A stretch of 64,000 nt of DNA from Apiotrichum sp. Y4204 (GCA_025531455.1 JAMYHL010000006.1:186001-250000); one strand, 5' to 3'; positions 45,423-57,043 are shown, counted from the stretch's first letter. The notes: generated from the sequence alone by a model not told the origin. Program-made: numbers and translations.

Positions 45423-48296
45423 ATGGACACCCATCTCCCAAACGGCACCACAGGTCCGCCACAGCCTCAACCCCCGCCGTCGGCCGCACTCAACTCTCCT
45501 TCCTCTCCTTCCCTTCTGGGGCCCTACTTCTTCACCTTTCGTCCCTCTCCCGCCGATGAGCCCGTCACTGTCCCAGGCTTTGTCCAGGCTCTCCCATGGC
45601 CGTACCCGCCGAGTGCCACCATCCAACCACACGGAACGAACGCGTTCGTCTTCAGCGAGTTTACGGACCCTTCTCAGCCTCGACCGCATCCCGTGTGGAC
45701 CAGCACGTCGATCCGCGGCCCCGCGGCCCCGACCCAGACCTCGCAGACCGGAGCTGGAGCATACCCGCAGACTCACCTCGGCGTTCCGACTCCTGGGCCA
45801 ACTCCGGCACCCTGCACCGACGTTCAGCAGCATCCATCTTCAGTGCCTACGAACAACGCCCAGCAGCCCCCCGTCACGGTCGTCGTGAACGTCACTACTG
45901 CAACATCCAGCGGACGCGTCGAGGCAGTTTCAGTCAATGGCTCCAAGGTAGAGCTCGCTCTGACGCCGACATCTGAGCGCCTTCCCGACATTCCGCCGAA
46001 GCGCAGGAAGCGCCGCTCGACAATCCCCACGCAGTGGATGCCGTCTAAGCGGTCCAAGTCAAGCTTTCATCAAAGGTCGCCGCTTCGCCCCGAAGAGCAA
46101 TTATTGGATGATGGGCGTAGTCTTCTGTAGGTGTCGGTCGACCTGTGAACCTATTTTCTGATACCCAGCTCCTCCCCCCAGACGATCCGTCGCTTTAGGT
46201 CGTTCCGGCCTCATGCGCCTGTTCCGGATGACAGCTGCAGCAACGTCAAAGGAAGGCAGTCTCCGTGGTCTTTCCGTGCCCGCTCCGGAATTGTTGGGTA
46301 CGTGAATGTGAATTTTTGACCATCCACTGACTCGAAGCACATCCCGCCGTCTTCTCGGAATTTTGGGAGTGAGGGGAAGGTCTCGAGTCGCGTCACGCCC
46401 TTCCTCTGCGCCACCGTACAATGACAACATCAGGGGGAATTTACGTCACTTACCTTGGGACGAGACAGTAAAGCCTGGCTCGTACGTGATCGAAATAAAA
46501 TGCAGCTAACACTGAGATCATCCGAGCGTGCCCTGTATCCTCGTATCCCGCGATCCCGACCTTTCCATGAACATTTGGACGGACGCGTGAATGAGTCGAC
46601 CACGCCACCTGGTCCGTCTAGTGTTGGAGGACACGGTCGTAACTCGACTGCCACAAACCCCGCGTTCCCATGTCTATCGACTTTTGGTCGCGCAGACTAC
46701 GATGTGTCCCACCTCCAGGAAACACTTTCAAACATGGATCTGGTGGGTTTCTGATGTGACGGCACTGACTTTCAGGATGATGATGAGCTTGACACTCCCC
46801 CTGAGCTTCCACCAAAGGACCACATTTATAACTTCCCAGTCAAGGTCAACAATCCCAGTGGTCCCTCACATCCTTCGTCGATCAGTTCCAATGGCTCAAT
46901 ATTGTCGAATTACACAGGGACGAGCTTTATGCCAGCTGGACATCGGCGGCGCAACGGTCCCCACATTCTCGCTCCCCACCACAGCTTCTCTGGATCTGTC
47001 CACTCGCTCATAGCGGGATGTGTGAGCATAGACGATATCAGTCTGTCATCCAGAGCCAGTAGCAACGTGGGCAGATACACGAAGTTCACCTCCGGACGAG
47101 ATAGTTTGAACAACACGCCAGTTCCAGAAGTCGACATGTTGAGCGAGGCGACATCTGTCACCTCCATCACCTCAATGAGAAGTAATGCGGGTTCAGTTGC
47201 TTCGACAATCTTGCCCTCCGTCGCTGCTCCCCCTCCACAAAACACTGGACTGTCCCTCGAATTGCTCTTGGCAAGCGAATCGCCTTGTCGTCCCTCCACC
47301 CCGGTCATTACTAGCCCCGCTTGGGCGGATATGGAGGACTCTGTTGAGAACGACGTGGTGAAGCAGGAGCTAGGTGGCTCTACGATCCCCAATCACTCCA
47401 GGGCGTTCAGTCCGTCAAGCTCAACTTTCAGCCAGCAGCTCTCCGAAGCGCATACCTCAACCGAACAGTTGCCCGTCGTGCAAACCGGTACTGGATCTTA
47501 TTTGCACGAACACCTCGAACAAATCACGGAGGAAGATCCCGTAGAAGAGCAGTTTTCTACTGCGCAAAAGTCCGACGAGCAAACCCCGACTGGGGACCCT
47601 TCTGTTGAACACTTTAGCGAAGAGATCTCCATTGAACAATCGGCGACAAGCTGCCACACTCCCTCCATTGACCAGCTCCACAATCCCTGCGCCAACCCCT
47701 CTCCGGTTTCCAGTCCCGATATATCTGATACTCAGTTCTCCGATTCTGAAGTTTCGAGCGCGGAGTCCTCCAGCGTCGCAGGATTCAGCCCCGATCACGA
47801 ACTCTCCCTAGTAGAGTGCGTCAGTCATGAGAACGTTGACGAGTCGTCTTGCAATATGGGGTCTCCCAACTCCGATTCCAGGCCCTCAAGTAACGAAGCC
47901 GACGTATCGCACGAGTCTCGTAATCCCGCATCAACCGCCGACGAAACTCCTGTCTCGTACGAAACCGCACTCACTGTTCCTGAATCGAGTTCGCTCTCAT
48001 CGGTCGAGCAGTATCTGAACGAATCCCAGGACACTCTTGAAGCTGAACAACTGCCAGCGTATTCTGAACACCCCAACGCTGCCAACGATAGCCCCAATCA
48101 ACACGAACACTCAGTCGAGTTTCCCGACCCCGAAGATGAGGTCCCAGACATTCCCGACTACGCAAATCCATGGGGCAGTCCCTTCTGGGCGCCGGTTCGG
48201 CATCCGTGGGACGACGACGGCCTTGCAACCATTTTCGAGCGTGACGAGACCCTTAGCCATTATGTTTCGACCCCGTCGAGGAGTCTTCGTGTCTAG
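45423..48296 (+). CDS. Unknown large Ser/Pro/Glu-rich protein (906 residues)
   Basis: Five exons: 45423-46126, 46169-46297, 46338-46467, 46506-46742, 46776-48296; introns 42, 40, 38 and 33 nt, all phase-compatible. The N-terminal 240 residues are Pro/Ser/Thr-rich with PYFFTFRPSPADEPVTVPGF and a valine-rich stretch PPVTVVVNVTTATSS, then a bipartite basic motif KRRKRRSTIPTQWMPSKRSK suggesting nuclear import. Middle exons are Arg/Ser-rich (IRRFRSFRPHAP, TSRRLLGILGVRGRSR). The last exon, 507 residues, is Ser/Glu/Asp-rich with ELPPKDHIYNFPVKVNN near its start and an acidic end (DPEDEVPDIPDYANPWGSPF). No recognisable domain or membrane segment. Lower GC in the last exon than in neighbours. The exon 2 frame was chosen because it alone splices on into exon 3. 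Confidence 0.72.
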
Positions 48297-48559
48297 ATGA
48301 GAATGATCACTTTGCTCAGCGCCCAGCGCCGACTGATCGCCTGGCGTAATCCATCCGGTTTCCTGTCTTGTTATTTGTAGCCGTGCCGGCGTAGTACAGT
48401 AATGATGTTACGAGGCCGAATGATGCATTAGTACGTGTTGGAATGTCGACCCATCAGTTCTGCTTGCCCGCATCAAACTCCAACTCGCACAGTGTCAGAA
48501 GATAGTCAAAGTCGCGTCGCACCACGTTCTCACTCTATACAACGCTGCACTACAATCAG

Positions 48560-49111
48560 TCAATCCACCTTGACAACCTCGCCGCCCGTAACCCGCACGA
48601 GCTCGTCAAACGTCGTAACGTATACGACCATATGGTGTCCGCCCGCCGCCCAGACAACAGGATAATTCCGCAGCTCCTCATCCACAAGTGTTCTCAGCTT
48701 AACCTTGTGTCCAACCGGCGCGACGCCGCCAATAGCCTGTCCAGTAGTATTCTTGACCATGTCGGGTTTAGCTCTCTTGATAGCGCTGCGACTGAGGCCA
48801 ATACGCGGTCCGAGGGCCTTGGGATCAACGCGATGTACGCCAGAAGTAAGGACGAGGAGGGGTTCGCCGACCGCCTCGAAAACGAGCGAGTTGGCAATCG
48901 CCCCGACACCGCACCCGAGCTGGGCCGCGGCGGCGGCAGCAGTCGGCGCCGTATCGGGCATGACGCGGAGGGTTGGCGCGTGCCCCGATTCCGTCAGCGC
49001 GGCAACGACGGCACGCACTGCGCGGTGCTGCAGAACCATCTCGGGCGACGTTTCCGCGGGCGTAGAGGGCGTAGAGGGCGCAGAGGGGGGTTCTGGGGCG
49101 GGGTCGGTCAT
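48560..49111 (-). CDS. YbaK/prolyl-tRNA-synthetase-associated domain protein (putative aminoacyl-tRNA deacylase)
   Basis: Single exon, 183 residues. After a Pro/Ser/Thr-rich N-terminus the YbaK/ProX fold is clear: AVRAVVAALTESGHAPTLRV, TAAAAAAQLGCGVGAIANSL, VFEAVGEPLLVLTSGVHRVD, ...KPDMVKNTTGQAIGGVAPVG, and GHKVKLRTLVDEELRNYPVV, WAAGGHHMVV. Family members hydrolyse mischarged aminoacyl-tRNAs (such as Cys- or Ala-tRNAPro) in trans; activity here is inferred. The absence of introns contrasts with every other complete gene in the window. Divergent from ICP55. Confidence 0.92.
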   Translation of the reverse strand: MTDPAPEPPSAPSTPSTPAETSPEMVLQHRAVRAVVAALTESGHAPTLRVMPDTAPTAAAAAAQLGCGVGAIANSLVFEAVGEPLLVLTSGVHRVDPKALGPRIGLSRSAIKRAKPDMVKNTTGQAIGGVAPVGHKVKLRTLVDEELRNYPVVWAAGGHHMVVYVTTFDELVRVTGGEVVKVD

Positions 49112-49652
49112 GGCGCGCAGGCCGATTTGATTTTGAAGAACAGCTGGAGGACAAGCTCGGAAGCTCGGTGTGGGATTGTTTATGTGTGACGGACGAGGCT
49201 GTAGTAGTGTTGTACCGTAGTCCCAGCTTTGTTCGGCCGTTTCGAGTCAACATTCGCTGCTAGCGCCATGACGTCGTCGGCATCCGCCGTGCCCTCTCTC
49301 GCTTTCGAGTTGGGCGCATATCGCAGTCAACTCGACACGCGTGTCCAGCCACTCGACACGCAGCTCTGGGCCTGACCCGCCGTTGACCCCGCCGGTCGGA
49401 GCAGTCTGAGTCCGAGTCCGAGGCCGAGTCCGAGCACTCAAGTCCGAGGCCGAGTCCGAACAGCCGAAATCCGAGTACCCGAGAGCTCGGCCGGCTGGGG
49501 TCCGACATAGGGGTCACGTGACTCTCGCGTGGTCTTTATCAGATGCCCAGATTGCCCAGATCTAGCAGATCTCCGGATCGCGGCTAGTCACGGATCGCAT
49601 TCTCGACTCAGAAAAAGTCGGCAACTACACATTCTACATCACACACGACACA
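49112..49652. other. Divergent intergenic region (YbaK protein / ICP55)
   Basis: About 0.54 kb with both promoters and a CCGAGTCCGAGGCCGAG-type repeat at about 49407-49475. No gene seen. Confidence 0.5.
49407..49475. repeat. Short tandem GAGTCCGAG/GAGGCCGAG repeat
   Basis: Six to eight imperfect copies of a six-base GAGTCC/GAGGCC unit interrupted once by GCACTCAAGTCC, in a divergent promoter region. Confidence 0.65.
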
Positions 49653-51544
49653 ATGCGGGCCCTTACGCGCCTCCCCCGCCTCCGCTCTTCGGTTCGGGGA
49701 CTAGCGACCAGCGCGGCGCGGTGCGCGCCCACCCCGCCCCCGCACCCGACGTCCATCACGCCGCCGCCGGTCGGCTCGCCGAAACCGCCAGTGTTCGGAC
49801 AGCCGCTGGCCGCCACGCACCCGCACCTCGTCGGCGCGGGGGATCTCGCGCCGGGGCTCCCGCCCGCCGAATTTGAGGACCGCCGCCGCCGCCTCATGGA
49901 GAGTCTGCCGCCCGGAGCTGTGGTTGTTTGTATGGGCAGCACGGTGCGGTTGATGTCGCAGCGTGAGTGTTGTAATGGACCGAGCTGATGGCAGAGATCT
50001 TGTAAGCGCAAATGGGGATGGTGGCTACTAACCTTTGAAAGCTACAAGTTCCGACAATGTGAGTGATATATCAACCAGGAGAAGGTTACCAACTCCAGCG
50101 ACCGACTTTTACTACCTCACAGGCTTTGACGAGCCGGACGCGACGGCCGTGCTCGGTGAGTTTACGTTTGTTTATCGCTCACGCAGTGTCCCGCCCGTCC
50201 ACGCCGCGCGGGTACGAGTACCACCTGTTTGTGCCCGCTCGCGACCGGCACAATCTCCTCTGGAGCGGGGAGCGGACGGGCGTCGAGGGCGCGGTCGAGC
50301 TGTTTGGCGCCGACGAGGTGGGTCACACAAGTAGCTTGTCTCTAACTGCAGGCATTCCCAAACACGCAGCTCGGCGCCATGTTGCCGGGATACCTCTCCG
50401 ATGCCCGGGGCGGGGTATACGCCTCTCTCCCGCCGTCGCCCTCCCCCTCCGCCTCCTCTCAGCCATTCACGCCGCCGCCGCCGCGCCGCCGCTCCTCGCT
50501 CCTCAAGCTCTTCTCCCCGCCCGAATCGAAAGAACCAGTATTTGCGCGCGGTGACCCTCCGCACCTCATGCTCGCGGCCGCGCTCGCCGCCGAAGCCGCC
50601 AAACCCCTCGAGCGTCCCCTGCATGCCCTCCGTGTGCGCAAGTCGCCCGCGGAAATCAGGCTCATGGCCCGCGCGGCGCAGATCAGCGGCCGCGCCCATG
50701 CCGAAGTCATGAAGTTTGGAAAGGCGGGCAAAACCGAGGCTATGGTCGCGGCGCATTTTGAGTACGCGTGCGCGATGGAGGGCAGCGAGCGGCCCGCCTA
50801 TGTCCCTGTTGTCGCTAGTGGGTGAGTATGAGCGGCTATGAGGTCTATTCTGATCTTTAGAGCGAATTCGCTCGTGATCCACTACACGCGCAACGATACG
50901 GAACTCGAGGACGGCGAGGTGCGTGCTGTATTCCATCTCCCACTGACCCCAGCTCGTGCTTATTGACGCCGGCTGCGAGCGGCACATGTACGCGTCAGAC
51001 ATTACGCGCACGTTCCCCGTCTCGGGGACGTTTACGCCCCCGCAACGCGACCTGTACCAGGCGGTACTGAACGTGCAGAAGGAGTGCGTGCGCCGGTGCC
51101 GCGCCGATGAGCTCAGCATGAACGAGCTGCACCGCGCGAGTGAGTGGAAATCAATGTACCGTACTGATTGAAGGCTGTACGCTCCTCGCGACAGAGCTCA
51201 AAAACCTTGGTTTCCGGCTCAATGTCGGCGATGTCGAGCGCCGTCTCGTGAGTCCTTGCTTTTGTTCCTGCTGACGGCAGTACCCGCATTACCTTACGCA
51301 CCACGTCGGGTCGGACCTGCACGACTGTCCGACATGGGACCGCTCCGCGACGCTTGTGGCCGGCAACGTGATCACGATCGAGCCGGGGCTCTATGTCCCG
51401 CGCGACGCCGGGTTCCCCAAGGCGTTCGAGGGCCTCGGTATCCGTATCGAAGACGAGGTGGCAATCACCCCCGATGGGCCGCGCATCCTCACCGACACGG
51501 CGCCAAAGGAGATTGCGGACGTCGAGCGCGCGTGCCAGGCCTAG
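49653..51544 (+). CDS. ICP55: Mitochondrial intermediate-cleaving Xaa-Pro aminopeptidase Icp55
   Basis: Ten exons: 49653-49962, 49995-50001 (7 nt), 50042-50058 (17 nt), 50099-50155, 50187-50317, 50352-50821, 50861-50918, 50953-51139, 51195-51247, 51281-51544; 517 residues, introns 31-55 nt. The microexons assemble SQQIFYKFRQSTDFYYLTGF, a conserved aminopeptidase-P N-domain motif, so they are well supported. The N-terminus MRALTRLPRLRSSVRGLATS is a mitochondrial presequence. The M24B catalytic domain has the five metal ligands: Asp in LIDAGCERHMYASD (both Asp), His in THHVGSDLHD, Glu in ITIEPGLY and Glu in RIEDEVAIT. Icp55 trims one residue from MPP-processed presequences in the matrix, stabilising imported proteins. 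Residues about 195-235 hold a Pro/Ser insert absent from most homologues. Convergent with the next gene at 92 bases. Confidence 0.94.
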
Positions 51545-51636
51545 TCCCCTTGCACATATATAGAACATGCATTGTACACTCTACATGTCTGACACTCTAC
51601 ACGTCTGACACTTCTGACACTTTTGATCCTCGGCGC

Positions 51637-54274
51637 TCAAACTGTCTCTGTAAACGGCATATGGTCAACAGGACGCAGCACCTTGTTGTCCAACTCGCGC
51701 GCAATTTCCCAGCGAATGGACCTGCGGTCGGCGCCGTACTTCGGCGCCGTCGACACAAACACCACCTCGTCAGACCTAACTTCCGGCGCCGTCGCGAAGA
51801 ACCTAAACGCGCGAAGCGTCAGGTCATTGAGACTGTTCATGAATGTCGGCAGCTCCTTGGCTTGTGGACCGGGCGGGCGTTCCATCAAGAGAGACAATTT
51901 GATCTGGCCCGTGAAGTCGACATCGAGACCAATGGTGTCAAACATCTCCTTGCAGTGGTCAAGGAGGTTTGCGATCGTCCTCTTTATGAAGGCGACTGGC
52001 GGCGGGGTGACGGGATACGGGTCATAATAGTATACTTGCCGCTTCTTGACGTGAAACGCGTATGCGACCCAGTAACTTCTTGTCTCCTCGTAAAAAGGAC
52101 ACAGGAAGACGTCCGTGTTTGAGATATGATCCCGGTCATCGAGGTACCTCTCCCGGTTGAGCTTCACGCCGCGGGAACTGTCCCACTCGTGCAAAGCATA
52201 CACCAAGTTTTCGTCCTCGGTGCGACCCCGCGACGCAGATGACGCGGCCATGAGATCCACATAGACTGGCACTTGATCCTTGGGCAGCGCCTTGCAACAG
52301 TCTCGGTTCCTCGCATCTGACGACACACGTTCATCGTCCGAGTCCTCCGAGTCTGAATCCGAGATGGTGATGACAATAGGGTGGACGTCGGGCGAGTGAG
52401 TGACTCGCGAGGTCGTAGCAACCCTTCCCCGCCCGCCGGATGTGAGGCTCAAGAGGAGGTCCGCTTCCTCGCGGGTCGCTTCGAGTCCCGAGGCTGTCGA
52501 CGAAATAAGACTCGCACGATCATCTTGAGTTGCGGGGCTGTCTCGGATCATAGGTGCGGCACGAGACGCGTCGGCCAGCCTGTCTCCAATCACGGGTGCA
52601 TCTGCAGTCGCCAACGCGTCCCGCGACACCGGCGCTGACGCGCCCTCGTGGCCATAAACCTCGTTCAACACCTGTGTGATATGGGGGACCGACGCCGACA
52701 CTTCTCTCAGAGCCACTTCAGCGACCGCCCGGGAAACACCCGCCCCTCTCAATGTCAGGGCGAGTGCCATGGCTTTGTCGACGGTGGGAGGAGCAACACT
52801 GGCGGCAGAAAGGGCGGTTGAGACGGCTGCGGCTGCGGTGGGCGCGATGGTGCCGGGTATTATGGTGTCGATCTTGAGTGTTGCGTCGACCTCGAGATGA
52901 GCCTCGACCTCATTGAGAGTCGCGTTATCGGCCTCCGGCGAGGCAAACTCGTCGCCGCGATGGCTGCTGTCGACGCCATCCATGCCGATATCACCGTCCG
53001 TCTCGGGTTCGTTACTGGGTGTACCCTCTTCGTCGCGATCCGGACCAAACTCGATGTCCGTCTCGAGTTCGTCAACCTCGCTTTGTAGTCTGCTCCCACG
53101 CTGGACCTCGCTTTGTAGTCCGCTGCCACGCTCGCGCCCAGGCCTGCTTTCTTCGCTCTCGCTCTCGCTGTCGCTCTCGGTTGCACTAGACCCGAGGGCC
53201 CAGGCGCGATAGTTCGCGATAGGCGGCAGCGTTCGCGGCGTCTGACGCAAGAGATCGTCGAGGTCCACATCCATCTCGCCGCCGTACCACGCATTATCCG
53301 CGGCACCATTAGCGTCTTTGATTGCGGCACGACTCGGCCCAGCTTCGTAGTCGTTGTCGTTAACAATGTCGTTGTAGTTGTCGTTATCGTTGTCGTTGTC
53401 GGGCGGCCACGCAGTCCGTATCCGCTTATCCACCGGTTTCGGGGGTACCGTATCCCTGCCCCAATCTTCGTCCTCGGTTTCGTCCTCGTCCTCGCCGCCC
53501 GGCAAATGCGCGTCCACTCCGTCCACTCCGTCCACTCCGTCCACACGGTTCGCCGCTCCGTTCGCCGCTCCGTTCGCCGCTCCATGCGCCGCTCCATGCG
53601 CCGCTCCATGCGCCGCTCCGTTCGCCGCTCCGGGCGCCGCTCCGTGCGCAGTTCCGTGCGCCGTTCCGTGCGCCGTTCCGTGAGCCGCTCCGTGCGCCGC
53701 TTCGTTCTCTAGTCCCTCCACAGGCATGCCAGACCGGGACGGACGCCTAGGTTGCCGCCGCTTCCCGAGAAACACGAGGTCCGTGTCCGTGTCCGCGCTG
53801 TACGCGTACCATCCACAGGCGGTACATGTCCGTCGCAGCAGGCGACAGCACTCGCATGCGAAGCGATACGCATAAAGCAACGGGGGCAATGTTGAACTCG
53901 AGCTTGAGCTTGAGCTTGACGCGCTTGAAGCCAACTCTTCCGCGTCCGCGGGGACGAATTCCTCGGGGCGCGGGCGATGCGACGAGATGAGCGACGGGAT
54001 AGCGCACGCCTGCCTGCGCCCCGCACACCGTCCGCACCGTTCGCGCGCGCTGGGCATTAGTATCAGACTACACGTAGGTAACATCAACGCACACATAGAC
54101 ATATGGCGTCGGACCCTTGCGTCTCTGAACCCTCTGCAGTCGCTGGAAGCCGCGCGACGCGTGCCATTCGGCGGGGAGGGGTTGGCCCGCCTGGTTGTCC
54201 TTGTCCTTCTGTTCCGCGCGTTTTCGCTTCGCCGAGTGCGAGTGCGGATGCGGATGCGGCGCCGGCTGGGACAT
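51637..54274 (-). CDS. Protein with split Zn-cluster-like Cys motifs and a Ulp1-like C-terminal domain
   Basis: Two exons: 54093-54274 and 51637-54049 (43-nt intron with a TACTAAT-like branch site); 864 residues. The N-terminus reads AKRKRAEQK and RVQRRKGPTPYVYV, leading into CGRCAGRRQAC (CX2CX6C, residues 66-76). After a 49-residue Ser-rich spacer comes CECCRLLRRTCTAC, a second CX2CX6C at 126-136, so the two halves resemble a Zn2Cys6 cluster pulled apart. Then a tandem AHGAAHGTAHG/NGAANG/DGVDG repeat, an Asn/Asp run, and a long acidic Ser-rich middle. The last 220 residues look like a C48/Ulp1-type fold: VYVDLMAASSASRGRTEDEN, SYWVAYAFHVKKRQVYYYDP (W and Asp of the His-Trp...Asp pattern kept, His replaced by Tyr), with no Cys at the nucleophile position. 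Hence probably not an active protease. Domain calls are by eye. Confidence 0.7.
53511..53700 (-). repeat. In-frame minisatellite inside the Cys-cluster/Ulp1-like gene
   Basis: Two adjoining repeats: GTCCACTCC-unit (53511-53544, encoding DGV repeats) and GCCGCTCCG/GTGCGCCGTTCC units of about 12 bases (about 53550-53700, encoding AAHG, TAHG and ANGA units). In frame, so copy-number change would alter linker length without breaking the gene. Confidence 0.8.
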
Positions 54275-54696
54275 CTTGAGGCGCGAGTCGGGGCCTGGAG
54301 GGAAATGTGTGTGTATGTATATCAAATGAGAAGCTGGAGAGAAGAAAAGAACGAAAGTGGGTGGCGGTTGTGCACGGACAATTGCTGAGATCAGACAGGG
54401 GGTGCTAGTCACGTGACCTTGGAAAGTTGGTTGTTTGTCCATGTCCGTGACGAGGCACCATCACCTGTAGCTGTCGCGTCATTCCACATCGTCTTCGATG
54501 CACCAGCCAGGGGCACATCTCTGCCGCACGCTGATGCATACTGGTATCTTATCTCTGGGTATCCCCACCGTCGAGTGGTGGAATTGCTATGTATGAACTC
54601 ATGCTTCTACGACGACTGACTTGTCCGAGTCGCCACTTTTTGTACAGCAAGCCGCACGCACAGTGCTGCGCTACGCGGCTACGCGACGCGCGGCGT
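54275..54696. other. Intergenic: promoter of the Ulp1-like gene and 3' flank of SEC63
   Basis: About 0.42 kb between two minus-strand genes; nothing else seen. Confidence 0.5.
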
Positions 54697-57043
54697 CTAG
54701 TCGCTATCACTGTCGGTATCCTCGTTGATCGCGCGGCCGCGGCGCGCGGCAGGCGTGTCCTCCTCGTCGCTCGACGTGTCTGTCTCCCACTCGCTCGCCG
54801 ACTCGCCATGCACGGCCGAGGGCTTGACCTTGTCGCCGCGCATGATCGCCATCTGTCCAGCGAGCGTGTCCTCCTCGGGCTCGGAAATGTCGTCGTCATC
54901 AGAGTCATCGTCCACGGCCTCCTCGACACGGAGCTGTTGTCAGATAGGGGTCTAGAACCAAATGCACTCACCATTACTGGCTTCTGCACATCGCCGCCGA
55001 CGAGGGCTTCGCTCTGGAAGCATGCAACAAACGAGTAGAGGTTGGCGTGCGGGGGCGCCTGGAACTGGAGGTTGAACTCGCGAGGCTCGGCCGGCGTGCC
55101 GTCGGCGTTCGGCATCGGGATGTCGGTGAAACGGCTAGGCTGAACGATAACCTTGTTGAGCTTCGAGTCGCCAAGAAGGAGCGAGATGGCGGGCGAGCGG
55201 CTTGCAGGCCAGTGCGGCGCGTGCACGTACCCGACACGTGCAGGCTTGGACGGCTTGTCCGATTTGGCTGCGGCCGGCGGGGACGGGGAGCGCGTGACCT
55301 TCTCCTCAACAGCCTCGACCGAGTCGGCACGGCCGTTGGACACGTTCGACTTAGGGTAGACGTAGCGGCACTTGCAGGTGAGAGACACGATCGAAAGCGG
55401 GGAAACGACCTTCTCGTCAACAACCTTGAACTCGGCAGAGACCACCTCGAGGCGAGGCCACTGAGCGGCAACCTTCTTGGCCTCGGCGTGGTCCTCAACA
55501 TCCGCCTTGAGCCACTTCTCGATCCAGCGACGGCCCGAGGCGTTCTTTGTGATCTCCATCTCCTGGGCCTCCTCGAATGAGATGCCAGGAAGCTGAGCGA
55601 GGGCGAGAGTAGGGTCGGGAATGGCCTGGATAAGACGCGGGCTGAGCTGGTAGCACAGGAGCGAGACGTTGAGCCAGTTGTGGGCGAGAGCGATGTTGGT
55701 GAGGCCATTGATCAGGGGAGGAAGGGCACGCAGTACCTCGAGCTGCTCCTTCTGGAGCTCGGGCTCGAGTTCGACGCGAAGCAGGTGCGCCCAGATGAGG
55801 GCGCGAACACGGCGGGCGACAGCCGTGCGGCAGACTGCGCGCGACTCGGTGCGGATAGTAGGCGACTCGTGAACGGCAAGAGCCTCACGCTTCTCGTCCA
55901 TCTCCTTCTCGAGCTCCTCGATGCGGTTCATCGCCTCCTTGCGCTGCTTCTTGGAGCCCTTGGGGCGGCCGATAATAGAGCGGAACTCGAGGGCCGAAGA
56001 GAGAATGGTAATGAGTGACAGGAAGTCCGTGTCCTCACGGAGCTGGTGGAAGAAGAGCTCGGCAGTGCCATTGAGGATGCCGTCGCGGGTGAGGCGGCGC
56101 TGGCGGAACCACCAACGACCGACAATGAACGGAATCCCGAGACCGAGAACAGCGCCGTACGCGAGCAGGACCCACGCCGAGCTCTTGCCCTCGACGACCC
56201 ACTTCGGAATAGCAATCTTGTCCTCGCGCTGCTGGGGTCCGTCGGGGTTGCCGTACTTTTCGAGGTTCTCGCGAATGGTCTCGTCCGTCAACGCCTTGTA
56301 CGCCTTGGTGAGATCAATAAACTTGGTCTCAGCCTCCTCCATCGTCTCATTCTCGGCAAGCTTGATCTTGTCGGGGTGGCTGCGGTTAGATGGATCTGAC
56401 TGCCTTCCCCTTAGGTTAACCGCCAGGACTCACTACTGCAGTGAGAGCTTCCTGTAGTGCTTCTTGATCTGCTTCTCAGTGGATGCCGACGAGAGGCCAA
56501 GGATCTCAAAGGGGTTGTACACGGTCTGTCCGGGGACAGGGGGAGCGTTAATGAGGCCATGGGTGAGGTACGCGAAGAGGGCCCACAGGGCGAGCAGCGG
56601 GACGATGCGCTTGAACAGCTTGCGCCGGCGAGAGGCGTTGCGGAGGCCGCGCTTGCGGCTATCGTTTGCGCGGCATTCTGAGCAGTTGCAAAGAGATTTG
56701 AGGGGGTCTGGGCGAGTGAGTCAAGCGGTCGGGACAGATGCGGGGCAGACAGAATGATGAGTGGAAGGAGGTGAAGCTAACAGTGTGTGATATGCCTAGA
56801 TGCGTGGCTTCATCTTGCTCCCGCTATGAACAGCAAGCTGGACGCGCACGCCGGCATACACTCTGCACTCCTCCTACACAGCACACAGCACACTCTCCCC
56901 CTCCCCGCGTATCGTCAACACTCACCCTTGCGCTCCGGCTTAAGAGTGGACCATGTGGCGGGGACGAGGAGGAGTGCCAGACAGGTCACGCCAAAGTACG
57001 AGGCGAGCGAGCCCGAGTCGTCGTAGGATATGCCTGGCGCCAT
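54697..57043 (-). CDS. SEC63: ER translocation protein Sec63 (J-domain, Brl region)
   Basis: Four exons: 56926-57043, 56434-56707, 54972-56379, 54697-54933; 678 residues. Three membrane segments: LASYFGVTCLALLLVPATW (about 13-31), PLLALWALFAYLTHGLI (76-92) and SSAWVLLAYGAVLGLGIPFI (197-216). A lumenal J-domain lies between the second and third: NPFEILGLSSASTEKQIKKH and the HPD motif at 132-134, assembled over an intron, which stimulates Kar2/BiP. The cytosolic part carries the Sec63/Brl region (FFHQLREDTDFLSLITILSS through the immunoglobulin-like LPGISFEEAQEME ... FVACFQSEALVGG). The acidic C-terminal tail (DDDSDDDDISEPEED ... EDTDSDSD) is the Sec62-binding type. Acts in post-translational import with the Sec61 channel. 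Divergent from COX13. Confidence 0.96.
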
